Assembly (NCBI RefSeq): GCF_028747785.1
Contig: NZ_CP118158.1
Location: 372,001 to 436,000 of the forward strand
DNA: 64,000 bases
DNA from: Halosimplex aquaticum
GTDB lineage: Archaea; Halobacteriota; Halobacteria; Halobacteriales; Haloarculaceae
Direction of reading: 5' to 3'
Notes under the pieces: generated by a model
What the model was told of the DNA's origin: nothing
Databases searched by the model: none
The model's input: only the letters and a program-made list of their open reading frames with translations
In this document: positions 44,851 through 52,614 of the stretch, piece by piece
Layout: each line of letters opens with the position of its first letter
Numbering within the stretch: the stretch's first letter is position 1
Made by a program: the position numbers and the translations under genes

Positions 44851-45708
44851 CTACTCGGGGAGCGCGCGGTCGCTCGGCGGGTCCAGGAGCGTCGCGCCCG
44901 TCGGGTCGATCCGACAGACGGTCGGGTCGTAGCCCGCGTCCGTCAGCCCGGACCCGAGCGCGACGACGGTGTCGCCGAGCATCCCCATCAGCGCCTCGCC
45001 GTCGGCCTCGGCCACCTCGGTTATCACCTCGTACACCCGGTCGGAGAGCAGATCCGCCTCCCGCGAGAACTCCCTGGATGCCCCCACGAACGTCGACAGC
45101 GTCGGTTCGCGGACGAGCCGCGAGAGGGCCTGTTCGCCCGCCGTCGTGAGCGCCTCGGTGTCGCCGCCGATCACCTCGCTCGTCGACCGCTCGCCGAACG
45201 TCTGGAACTCGACGCGCGAGCGGGCCGGGACCGCGTCCATCTTGTTGTGCTGCGGGCTGCCGGGCTCCAGCCGGATCGGCACCCCGCCGTGGAGCTGCGC
45301 GACCACGTCGCCCAGCCCGGTTCCGGCCTGGACCTCCGCACCGTGGGCGATGGTCGCCAGTTCGTACGTCGAGAGCCGCCGGTCGAGCACGTCGTTGGTC
45401 GCCAGCGCCGCGCCCAGCGCCATGGCGCCCGAGACCCCGAAGCCCGAGCCCACGGGCAGGTCCGTGACGCCAGTGACTCGAACCGTCGCTTCTAGGGCGT
45501 CGAGGACGCGCTCGACGGCCTCGATCTCCGCGGACTCGCCGTTGAGCACCGTCTCGCGCTCCTCGGCCGGCCGCACAGTGACGGTCACCCCTTCCGAGAG
45601 CGCGACTCCGGCGCCGCGCGATCCGGTCTTCGTCGGGTCGTCGTCCCTGTCGACGGTGAAAAAACCCGTCACGTGCCCCGGGACGAACGCCCGTGCCACC
45701 GCTGTCAT
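44851..45708 (-). CDS. Pantoate kinase (GHMP family)
   Basis: The enzyme phosphorylates pantoate for archaeal CoA synthesis, feeding the ligase at 42756-43520. The 285-residue protein starts MTAVARAFVPGHVTGFF and has the GHMP ATP-binding loop LPVGSGFGVSGAMALGAALA. GAEVQAGTGLGDVVAQLHGG and the C-terminal ICRIDPTGA-like region (VCRIDPTGATLL) match archaeal pantoate kinase. Together with the nearby ligase it makes the call firm. Confidence 0.93.
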   Translation of the reverse strand: MTAVARAFVPGHVTGFFTVDRDDDPTKTGSRGAGVALSEGVTVTVRPAEERETVLNGESAEIEAVERVLDALEATVRVTGVTDLPVGSGFGVSGAMALGAALATNDVLDRRLSTYELATIAHGAEVQAGTGLGDVVAQLHGGVPIRLEPGSPQHNKMDAVPARSRVEFQTFGERSTSEVIGGDTEALTTAGEQALSRLVREPTLSTFVGASREFSREADLLSDRVYEVITEVAEADGEALMGMLGDTVVALGSGLTDAGYDPTVCRIDPTGATLLDPPSDRALPE

Positions 45709-45768
45709 TGTCCCACCGTCGGCGCGACGCCTGTAATCAGTTTCGTCATCCGGCCGGGAACCCGCCGG

Positions 45769-46269
45769 TCAGGCCCGCTCTGTTTCGTCCCGGTCGTCGG
45801 TCGCCCGCTCCCCGTCGTCGGCCGCTCGCGGGCGCCGACGCGCTTCGTCCTCGCGGTCGCCGCGGAGGAACGTCTCGGCGTCGTCGACCGATTCGGTCTC
45901 CAGCAGGCGCTCGACGCGGGTCTCGAACTCCTCGTCGTCGATCTCGCCGCGGGCGTAGCGGTCCCGCAGCGCCTCCAGCGCTTCGTCGGTGTCGTCGCTC
46001 CGCTCCGTCGAGCGACGCCGACCGCTCACGCGCGCCCGCTCGCTCGCCTCCCGGGACTCGTACCACTTCGCCAGCGAGACGGCCAGGGGAATCCCGCCGC
46101 CGAACCCGACCGGGAATGCGACCCAGAACCACGGTATCCCGAGGAACATGAGGCCGAAGGCGACGCCGAGCGTGAGGAACGTCACCGCGCCCGCGGCCAC
46201 GCCGACGAGCGGTCCCTCGTCGTCGGTCCGCTCGTCGTGCTCGCCGTGATCGCCCCGTTCCGATGCCAT
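45769..46269 (-). CDS. Membrane protein with SHOCT domain
   Basis: The 166-residue protein has an acidic start, two close transmembrane segments (about residues 20-66, VAAGAVTFLTLGVAFGLMFL and WFWVAFPVGFGGGIPLAV) and a cytosolic SHOCT motif (ALEALRDRYARGEIDDEEFE). It ends in a charged, disordered tail. SHOCT is a short oligomerisation or binding motif common in haloarchaeal membrane proteins. Function is unknown. It is divergent from the UPF0175 gene. Confidence 0.82.
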   Translation of the reverse strand: MASERGDHGEHDERTDDEGPLVGVAAGAVTFLTLGVAFGLMFLGIPWFWVAFPVGFGGGIPLAVSLAKWYESREASERARVSGRRRSTERSDDTDEALEALRDRYARGEIDDEEFETRVERLLETESVDDAETFLRGDREDEARRRPRAADDGERATDDRDETERA

Positions 46270-46389
46270 ATTCGGAGCAAAGACGGGCCCGCATTTGTAT
46301 CTACGGGCGCGCCGCCCCCGAAAAGCGGGGATCGACCGCGGAAACGACCCATAGAATTATTGTATGCGGTGTCAGACAACGTATCGAGA

Positions 46390-46692
46390 ATGCCGTCAGT
46401 CAGCGCTCGCCTCCCGATGGACGAGAAGGAGGAACTGGACGACGTCGCCGAACTGCTCGAAGAGGACCGGAGTACGACGATCCGCAAGGCCCTGCGTGAG
46501 GGACTGAAGGAACTGCGGATCCGTCGCGCGGTCGAGCGCTACCAGACCGGCGAGGCCTCCGTCGCGGAGGCCGCTCGGGTCGCGGGCGTCTCGCTGGGCG
46601 AGTGGCTGGAGATCGCCCACGAGCGCAACCTCACCACGCAACTGGCCGCCGAGGACCTGAGCGACGACGCCTACACCGCACAGGAGCTGTAG
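46390..46692 (+). CDS. UPF0175 family protein, probable antitoxin
   Basis: The 100-residue protein has an N-terminal ribbon-helix-helix-like part (PSVSARLPMDEKEELDDVAE, TIRKALREGLKELRIRRAVE) and a C-terminal UPF0175 segment (YQTGEASVAEAARVAGVSLG, EWLEIAHERNL). UPF0175 proteins are often paired with DUF3368 PIN-like proteins, as here. AATTATTG at about 46354 is a likely TATA element. The stop abuts the ATG of the next gene, so the two are co-translated. Confidence 0.82.
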   Translation: MPSVSARLPMDEKEELDDVAELLEEDRSTTIRKALREGLKELRIRRAVERYQTGEASVAEAARVAGVSLGEWLEIAHERNLTTQLAAEDLSDDAYTAQEL

Positions 46693-47208
46693 ATGAGCCG
46701 CATCTACGTCGGCCCGACGACGCTGTACGCGCTCGGGCAGGTGGGCGAGCTCGACCTCCTGGAGAGCTTCGACGGCCGCCTCGTCGTCCCCGAAGTCGTC
46801 AAGGAACAGGTGACGACCGAGCCCGCGCGGAGCGCGGTCGAGGCGTTCGCCGACGACGCCGGCGTCTCGACGGCCGTCCCCGACGCCGCTCACGAGCGCG
46901 CGACCGAGGTCGTCGGCATCGAGGACGGCACCCACGAGGCGGCGATGCTCGCCGGCGTCATCGCCCACGCCGACCCCGACGACCGCCACGCCGTCGCCGT
47001 CGTCTCCGAGGACCGGCGCGTCCGCCGCATCGCCGAGGGACTCGGCGGCGCCGTCACGAGCAGTTTCGGCGTCGTCGCGCGCGCCGCGACCGAAGACAAG
47101 TACCTCTCGCGCTCGCAGGCGCGCCGGATCATCCGCCGGATCGACGCCAACGGGATCCAACTGACGGGTGAGATGCGGTCGCAGGCGGTCGGTGCGGTCG
47201 GGGAGTAG
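46693..47208 (+). CDS. DUF3368/PIN-like protein, probable toxin partner
   Basis: The 171-residue protein starts MSRIYVGPTTLYALGQVGELDLL. The DUF3368 consensus begins with a DxSPL-type strand whose Asp is the first metal ligand of PIN nucleases; here that position is Gly. VVPEVVKEQV and VVSEDRRVRRIAEGLGG, with the later acidic pair, are conserved, as is a Lys/Arg-rich C-terminus. The protein follows its UPF0175 partner with no gap. It may be an inactivated or altered toxin, or bind metal differently. Confidence 0.75.
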   Translation: MSRIYVGPTTLYALGQVGELDLLESFDGRLVVPEVVKEQVTTEPARSAVEAFADDAGVSTAVPDAAHERATEVVGIEDGTHEAAMLAGVIAHADPDDRHAVAVVSEDRRVRRIAEGLGGAVTSSFGVVARAATEDKYLSRSQARRIIRRIDANGIQLTGEMRSQAVGAVGE

Positions 47209-47492
47209 CCCGGCCGGGATCCGACCGCAACGAGCGGCCGCCATTTTGGTACGGGATTGAAACCAGATTCGGCGTTCGAATGTATCGACACGGAAACCAG
47301 GGTGATATTGAGCGGGTTCTATGAGCCAATACCAAATGCATCGACATTCCCGGGGCTTCCTGTTCCGTTAGACCAGAATCTGTCGAGTCGTGGTTCCAGG
47401 TTTCAGTCACAGGCGCAGCCAGAGGAGCCGAGATCTCTATTCAGATGGCATAGATTTTTATTCCCATATAACTAACCAGATAGTGTGACCCC

Positions 47493-47711
47493 ATGAACAT
47501 TAGATGGTTTTCAGATTTTATAATTGTTATGTTCGCCACGATGGTAGTATTGAATTTTTTCGTTCTGGATTGGATCGAGGCCGTACCGTTCAGTTTGGTC
47601 ACTCCGGTTTCAGTTGTCATCGGAGCCATCGTCGGATTCGTCGCTGTCTACAAACTGAATATCAGAGCCGTGTTGGCTCGCCGGTTCTCATCCGTGAACT
47701 CGCAGCCGTGA
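47493..47711 (+). CDS. Small two-span membrane protein in an AT-richer patch
   Basis: The 72-residue protein has two hydrophobic helices (about residues 6-26 and 33-54) and a basic C-terminus (IRAVLARRFSSVNSQP). No family is recognised. CATATAAC lies about 26-28 nt before the ATG, which fits a leaderless promoter. The codons and flanks are clearly less GC-rich than the surrounding genome. It converges with the frameshifted exported-protein gene, and the two may form an accessory unit. The 284-bp spacer to its left contains no other convincing gene. Confidence 0.6.
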   Translation: MNIRWFSDFIIVMFATMVVLNFFVLDWIEAVPFSLVTPVSVVIGAIVGFVAVYKLNIRAVLARRFSSVNSQP

Positions 47712-47784
47712 GAAAAACGAAAGAGCTGTAGAGTTCTGAGATTCTAAAGGAGCAGCCCGAAGAACCCGATGTCCTGTCGGGTAG

Positions 47785-48857
47785 TTAGGCGTCTATGACG
47801 TTTATGTAATCGAAGTCGAAGAACCCGTCGAAGTCCCAGTTGTTGTTTTCGTTTGATGCAAGATCGACGATAGCGCTCGCCGGACCCGCTGCGGCAGCGT
47901 TCACTCTCAGTCGGATGCCGATGGACCACCAACCGGATTCGTAATTGTCCGTGTATAGCTCGGCCTCCCAGTTGGAGTTTCCTCCCCACCCGTCGGCCAG
48001 GCCTAAATCGACGGAGAGCCCCGACGCGTATTTTCGTTCGTTGTACATGTTCGCCCAGTTTCGCCGGAATAACACCCCGCCTTCTACGAGTCCACCGGCA
48101 AGGGCTGATGCTGCAGTTCCCGCGTATTCTCCCCATCCGTAGATCTTGATCAGTCCGTTCTCGTCGTCTAAGTAAACGTCTTTCCAGATCTCGACGCCGG
48201 TTTCGACATCGGATAAGTACGCTACCTGAACGGCGCTCTCTGTTTGCTGGTCGCCGTAGTCTGTGGCGCCCTGAGCGACACCACCTGTGAGGTTAACACC
48301 ATCTACATTATGGTCATCTGTGCTCGTGATGCTTTTCAGAACTCCAGCCGAGTTCGACGCAGACCGGGTATATCCGCGTACTCCGGCCCTTCTATCTCTG
48401 TTCGAACCTTTTTGACCTCTGTTCCCTTCCCCCTCTTTTTTGTCATTCTTCCACTTTTTCTTTTTCTTTTCTATCTTATCTCTTACTCCAGACCGATCGT
48501 AATCTACGTTGTACTTTTTTCCCTTGAACTCTGCATGAATGCCATTTTCGGTCTTGTCGTAGTATTTCACCAGTTCGGTCGGTCCGTCCCCGAACGTTAC
48601 CTCGTCCACTATCATCGTCCCGTAATCATCGGCGTCGGGGACCTTTTCCATCGCACCATCGTCTTTCTGATGCATTTCCCCGTCTACCTTCACATTAGAC
48701 GATGATAGCTGGGTTCTCCCTCCTTCTCGACTTCTTTCTCGAATTTCTTTTTGAACTGCTTGTATTTTTTCTTGCCCTTGGCGTGAGCATTCCCAGTCAG
48801 AGCCCAGGTAGTTGCGACAACGGCCCCAGATGCTTGAATGAAGTTTCTTCTATTCAT
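47785..48857 (-). pseudogene. TAT-exported protein of unknown function, frameshifted as sequenced
   Basis: Translation from the ATG at 48855-48857 gives a twin-arginine signal (NRRNFIQASG) ending near NAHAKG and a Lys-rich stretch, then stops at 48690-48692. The next frame, open well upstream of 48693, carries GGRTQLSSSNVKVDGEMHQK and the 302-residue remainder to 47785. One extra G in the GGG run around 48710-48725 would join them. The body has a very basic middle (about residues 70-105 of the second frame), then a Gly/Ala/Trp/Asn-rich domain without Cys, ending FDYINVIDA. No family is recognised. Lower GC and convergent position with a small membrane protein suggest an acquired unit. Confidence 0.7.
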
Positions 48858-49401
48858 CCATTCATACTAATTTAACTAATATTATACAAACACTCCTACC
48901 CGAATACATAACCTAATTTATATCTATCGGAATGGTGGAACTTCCGAAGTTGTGGAGTTCGCAGAATCCGTCAGCGGCCTGAACACCGACCTCGTCGGAC
49001 ACGAGATACTAAGCCGACGCCGTCAGCGAACGCTGCGCTCACCGATCGCTACCCCACTGGTAGACCACTCGATCGACAGGGCGGAGGCGACTCCTCATTC
49101 TCAGTTTGACGGACGGGAATGTTCCGAACGCGTCCCGACCCGGCCGACGAGTTCGCAGATCACTCTCGTCGACTCACTGAGTGGCCGGAATGCCGCATCG
49201 CCCCGCGATCCGTCGTCGACAAAGGCGAACCCTCCTCCCCGAGTCGCTGTTGCTTCCGCCCGAAGAACTCGCAGCGCTGAATGGGGGGCGACAGCGGTTC
49301 ACTGCGTAGTTCGGCTGTCTCAGCGGACTGTAGACAGGCAGAACTGACGACGGGTCGCCAGCGTGTTGAATTCGCAGCAGTAAACGTTCAGTGATGGCCG
49401 A
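48858..49401. other. Intergenic region, no supported gene
   Basis: The first 60 bp are AT-rich and include TATAATATTAG and TTAAATTAG on the minus strand, the likely promoter of the exported-protein gene. The remainder holds one 131-codon rightward frame (48952-49347, GTG start), but its composition is Arg/Ser-rich rather than acidic and it lacks a promoter or family match, so I do not call it. No transposase, inverted repeat end or tRNA was found. Confidence 0.5.
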
Positions 49402-50034
49402 CTACTCTTCTGGCTCTCGATCGTTAACGCAGTAATACTCGCCCTCTTCGAGCACGGGGTCCTCCTCTAGAAACGTCACGCCCCGCGCCGTCGGCGCGAC
49501 GCCGGTCTCCTGTTCGAACTCTTCGAGCAGGTCGCTCCCCCAGCCCATCCCGACGGGGGCGTCGAACGCGCCGAACGGCTCGGTGAACATTGGCGCCGGC
49601 GGCGCGTGCGCGAACGCGCGGAAGCGGAACCGGTGGTCCATCGCGAAGCGGTAGAGCACGCCCTGGCCGGCGAGGCCGTCCTCGCCCTCGTAGCGGACTA
49701 CCTCTTCGGGCGCGTCGTCGGCGTCCGAGCGATACAGCACCGCCTCTGTGCAGGTCTCCGTCTCGGAATCGAAGGTGGCGACGGTCGCGCGCTCCCACAG
49801 CGGCGCGCTCTCGACGAGCAGGCCGGGAACGGGGTCGTTCGTCAGGGCGTAGACGTACTCGGCGACCCACGCCAGGTCGGCCGCCCGCCGCTCGCCGTCA
49901 CCGTCGACGAGGTCGCCATGGACGTGGTCCGCGTCGGTCGGGATTTCGACCGGGTGGTGCTCGCCGAACCACGCGACCAGCGACTCGCGGTCGTCGGCGT
50001 CCGCGCACTCGAAACTGTAGGCCGTCCACTCCAC
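49402..50034 (-). CDS. Conserved-looking cytosolic protein of unknown function
   Basis: The 210-residue acidic protein begins MEWTAYSFECADADDRESLV. It contains ADLAWVAEYVYALTNDPVPG, YRFAMDHRFRFRAFAHAPP and a C-terminus VTFLEEDPVLEEGEYYCVND. No motif or family is recognised. GC-rich third positions and acidic composition match core haloarchaeal genes, in contrast to the AT-richer patch next door. It ends the leftward cluster beginning with the AspRS gene, 12 bp away. Confidence 0.65.
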   Translation of the reverse strand: MEWTAYSFECADADDRESLVAWFGEHHPVEIPTDADHVHGDLVDGDGERRAADLAWVAEYVYALTNDPVPGLLVESAPLWERATVATFDSETETCTEAVLYRSDADDAPEEVVRYEGEDGLAGQGVLYRFAMDHRFRFRAFAHAPPAPMFTEPFGAFDAPVGMGWGSDLLEEFEQETGVAPTARGVTFLEEDPVLEEGEYYCVNDREPEE

Positions 50035-50046
50035 TGGCGGGCCTCG

Positions 50047-51351
50047 CTAGGGGCTGAGTCGCTGGCGATCCCGCGGGAACAGCACGGCCTCGCGGATGTT
50101 GCCGAGGCCGAGCATGGTCATGACGAGGCGCTCGCCGCCCAGTCCCCAGCCGGCGTGGGGCGGCATGCCGTACTTGAACATCTTGGTGTAGTAGTCGAAC
50201 TGTTTGGGGTCCAGTCCCTGCTGTTCGAAGCCCTCGACGAGTTCGTCGTAGCGGTGCTCGCGCTGCCCGCCCGAGACGAGTTCCATCGTCGGGTGCATCA
50301 TGTCGAAGCCCGTCGACAGCTGCTCGTCGTCGTCGTGGTCCTTGATGTAGAACGGCTTGATCTCCGAGGGCCAGTCGGTGATGAAGTAGTGTTCGCCGAC
50401 GTCCTGGCCGAGCGCGTGCTCGCCCTCGGTCGGGAGGTCGTCGCCCCAGACGAGCTGCTCGTCGAGCTCGCCCGTCGCGTTGATCCGCTCGATGGCCTCC
50501 TCGTAGGTGAGCCGCGGGAAGTCTCCCTCGGGCACCTCGAACTCGTCTTGCAGGTCCAGCGCTTCGAGCTGGTCCTGGCAGTTCTCTGCGACGCCCTCGT
50601 AGGCGGCTTTCACGATGGTCTCGCAGGCGTCCATCGCCTCGGTGTGGTCGTAGAAGGCCGACTCGAAGTCGATGGAGGTCGCCTCGTTGAGGTGCCGCGG
50701 CGTGTTGTGCTCCTCGGCGCGGAAGATCGGGCCGATCTCGAAGACGCGTTCGAGGCCGGAGCCGACCATCAGCTGCTTGAACAGCTGCGGGCTCTGGTTC
50801 ATGAACGCCTCCTGCCCGAAGTAGGTGATCGGGAACAGCTCCGTCCCGCCCTCGGTGCCGGTGGCGACGATCTTCGGCGTGTTGATCTCCGTGGCGTCGA
50901 GGTCGCGGAACGCCTCGCGGACCGAGCGGAGGACCTCGGCGCGGATCTCGAAGATGGCCTTGGTCTCGTCCTTGCGGAGGTCGAGCGTGCGGTTGTCCAG
51001 CCGCGTCGAGAGGTCGGCGTCGACCTTCCCCGAAGGGTCGAGGGGGAGTTCGGGGTCGGCCTCGGCGACCACGTCGAGGGAGTCCGGCGTGATCTCGACG
51101 CCGGTCGGCGCGCGCGGTTCCTCCTCGACGTCGCCGGTGACGGCGACGACGGACTCGCGGTGGACGCCGAGCCCTGTCTCGACGAGGTCGTCGTCCATCT
51201 CGTCTTTCTCGAACTTGACCTGGATCTTGCCGGTCGTGTCGCGGAGGATGAGGAAGGCGATGCCACCGAGGTCGCGGATCTCGTGGACCCAGCCGGCGAC
51301 CGTGACGGTCTGGCCCGGCTCGGCGTCTGCGGTGTACGTGCGGTCGTCCAT
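50047..51351 (-). CDS. aspS: Aspartate-tRNA ligase (probably non-discriminating)
   Basis: The enzyme charges tRNA(Asp) and, in archaea without AsnRS, also tRNA(Asn) for later amidation. The 434-residue protein has an OB-fold anticodon domain ([20 protein letters not shown]) and a class II core: [20 protein letters not shown] (motif 1-2 region), [20 protein letters not shown] and [16 protein letters not shown] (motif 3). His23 and Pro82 fall where relaxed, non-discriminating archaeal enzymes have His and Pro, but I judged this alignment by eye. It is divergent from the Lrp regulator. Confidence 0.95.
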   Translation of the reverse strand: MDDRTYTADAEPGQTVTVAGWVHEIRDLGGIAFLILRDTTGKIQVKFEKDEMDDDLVETGLGVHRESVVAVTGDVEEEPRAPTGVEITPDSLDVVAEADPELPLDPSGKVDADLSTRLDNRTLDLRKDETKAIFEIRAEVLRSVREAFRDLDATEINTPKIVATGTEGGTELFPITYFGQEAFMNQSPQLFKQLMVGSGLERVFEIGPIFRAEEHNTPRHLNEATSIDFESAFYDHTEAMDACETIVKAAYEGVAENCQDQLEALDLQDEFEVPEGDFPRLTYEEAIERINATGELDEQLVWGDDLPTEGEHALGQDVGEHYFITDWPSEIKPFYIKDHDDDEQLSTGFDMMHPTMELVSGGQREHRYDELVEGFEQQGLDPKQFDYYTKMFKYGMPPHAGWGLGGERLVMTMLGLGNIREAVLFPRDRQRLSP

Positions 51352-51481
51352 GGGAGTGGCTTCTGGGGGGCTCGACTTAAGGACAGTCCTTCCGGGTCAG
51401 CGGTTCCCACGCCACGCGAAGGGGTACCACGCACTGGCTGCCACCGCAACGTTTCTGTCAGCGCCCAGAGAACGAGCGCGC

Positions 51482-51952
51482 ATGACGAACCGCGAACTGG
51501 ACGAACTCGACCGGGCGATCCTCCACGCGCTCCAGGACGACGCCCGGAAGCTGTCGACCAGCACGATCGCCGACCGGATGGACGTCGCGGCCAGCACGGT
51601 CCGCACCCGCATCCGCAACCTCGAGGAAGCCGGGATCATCACCGGCTACCACGCCGACGTGGACTACGAGGCCGCGGGCTTCCAGCTGCACACGCTGATC
51701 GTCTGCACCGCGCCCGTCCCCAACCGCGAGCGGCTCGCCCGGGAAGCCCTGGGGATCGAGGGCGTCGTCGCCGTCCGCGAGGTGATGACCGGAAACGAGA
51801 ACGTCCACGTCGAGGTGGTCGGCCGCGACGGCGACGACCTCTCCCGAATCGGCCGGGAACTCGACGAACTGGGCTTCGAGATCGAGGACGAGGACATCAT
51901 CCGCAACGAGTACGTCCACCCCTACAGCGGCTTCGCCGACGGCGAAGACTGA
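51482..51952 (+). CDS. Lrp/AsnC-family transcriptional regulator
   Basis: The 156-residue protein starts MTNRELDELDRAILHALQDD and has the AsnC HTH (STSTIADRMDVAASTVRTRI). The RAM/ligand domain follows (QLHTLIVCTAPVPNRERLAR, GNENVHVEVVGRDGDDLS). Family members bind amino acids and regulate metabolism or transport. An inverted repeat and an amino acid-type transporter unit lie immediately downstream, so that unit is a plausible target. Confidence 0.9.
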   Translation: MTNRELDELDRAILHALQDDARKLSTSTIADRMDVAASTVRTRIRNLEEAGIITGYHADVDYEAAGFQLHTLIVCTAPVPNRERLAREALGIEGVVAVREVMTGNENVHVEVVGRDGDDLSRIGRELDELGFEIEDEDIIRNEYVHPYSGFADGED

Positions 51953-51980
51953 CGCTCGGTCCCTCCCGCGATCGCGTTGT

Positions 51981-52027
51981 TTTGACGTACCGGTCGTTTC
52001 AGTCATTTTATTTGCCGGTTCGTCAAA
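51981..52027. promoter_or_regulatory. Inverted repeat ahead of the RCK-like/APC transporter unit
   Basis: TTTGACGTACCGG (51981-51993) and CCGGTTCGTCAAA (52015-52027) pair at 12 of 13 positions across a 21-bp AT-richer spacer. The right arm ends just before TAGTTTATGCC (about 52036-52046), the likely TATA box of the downstream unit. It could be an operator for the neighbouring Lrp protein or the terminator of its gene. Confidence 0.5.
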
Positions 52028-52075
52028 TGGATCGGCTAGTTTATGCCGATCCGGACCCGACCGTCGGACGTCGCA

Positions 52076-52200
52076 TGAACACGAGAGACGATCGCTGTCC
52101 GAACTGGCACCGGGTGAATCGAGCGGTCTCGAAATCGAGTGCGTTCCGCCGGACAACGGAGGTGATTCCGTGGTCCTCGGAGACGCGCGCAGGCGGATGA
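52076..52200 (+). CDS. Possible 40-residue upstream ORF
   Basis: An ATG about 30 nt after the TATA-like TAGTTTATGCC opens a 40-codon frame (MNTRDDRCPNWHRVNRAVSK and on) ending in TGA at 52198-52200. It covers the ribosome-binding site and first codons of the RCK-like gene in another frame. It could be a leader peptide controlling that gene, or chance. The composition is basic and unlike typical halophile proteins. Confidence 0.3.
52158..52166 (+). promoter_or_regulatory. Full-length Shine-Dalgarno sequence
   Basis: GGAGGTGAT is complementary to the whole anti-Shine-Dalgarno end of archaeal 16S rRNA and stops 3 nt before the GTG at 52170. Most genes here seem leaderless, so such a strong site stands out and decides the GTG start. 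Confidence 0.7.
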
Positions 52201-52613
52201 ACGACGTCCTGGCGCGACCGCGGAAGACGATGGTCGTCGGCACGTCCCGCGAGGCGCAGACGCTCGCCTGCCGCCTCGCCGAGGACTTCGACGTGACGTT
52301 CGTCAGCGACCAGGAGGAGCTTCTCACCGGCGACCGCACGGCCGACTTCGACACCGAGTACGCCGCGCTCGACGACGGGAGCGACCTGTCGATGCTCGAC
52401 CTGTCGGTCGACGCCGCGGTCGTCGCCGCCGGTCGCGACAGGATCAACATGCTCGCCGCACAGCACATCAGGACGCGTTGTGACGTCGACCGGCTCGTCG
52501 TGCGCGTGAACGATCCGAGCCGCGAGAGCGCGTTCGCCGCGCTCGACGCCGAGACGATCTGCCCGACCGACGTTCTGGAACCGGCGATCCGATCGTCGCT
52601 GGACGACTCGTAA
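52170..52613 (+). CDS. Stand-alone RCK-N/TrkA-N-like protein
   Basis: The 147-residue protein (GTG start, set by the Shine-Dalgarno) resembles one TrkA-N Rossmann domain: KTMVVGTSREAQTLACRLAE, DVTFVSDQEEL, LDLSVDAAVVAAGRDRINML and VDRLVVRVNDPSRESAFAAL. The nucleotide loop lacks the usual GxGxxG (it reads GTSREA), so NAD binding may be weak or lost. It is followed one base later by the APC-UspA transporter gene and probably acts as its cytosolic regulatory subunit. An ATG nine codons in is an alternative start. Confidence 0.72.
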   Translation: MVLGDARRRMNDVLARPRKTMVVGTSREAQTLACRLAEDFDVTFVSDQEELLTGDRTADFDTEYAALDDGSDLSMLDLSVDAAVVAAGRDRINMLAAQHIRTRCDVDRLVVRVNDPSRESAFAALDAETICPTDVLEPAIRSSLDDS

Positions 52614-52614
52614 C

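Noticed and set aside
48952..49347. 131-codon rightward frame in the AT-richer patch
   Set aside because: GTG start, Arg/Ser-rich composition, no promoter and no family match.
49606..52200. 864-codon rightward frame opposite aspS
   Set aside because: Antisense shadow of aspS and the unknown gene, continuing through the Lrp gene in the wrong frame.
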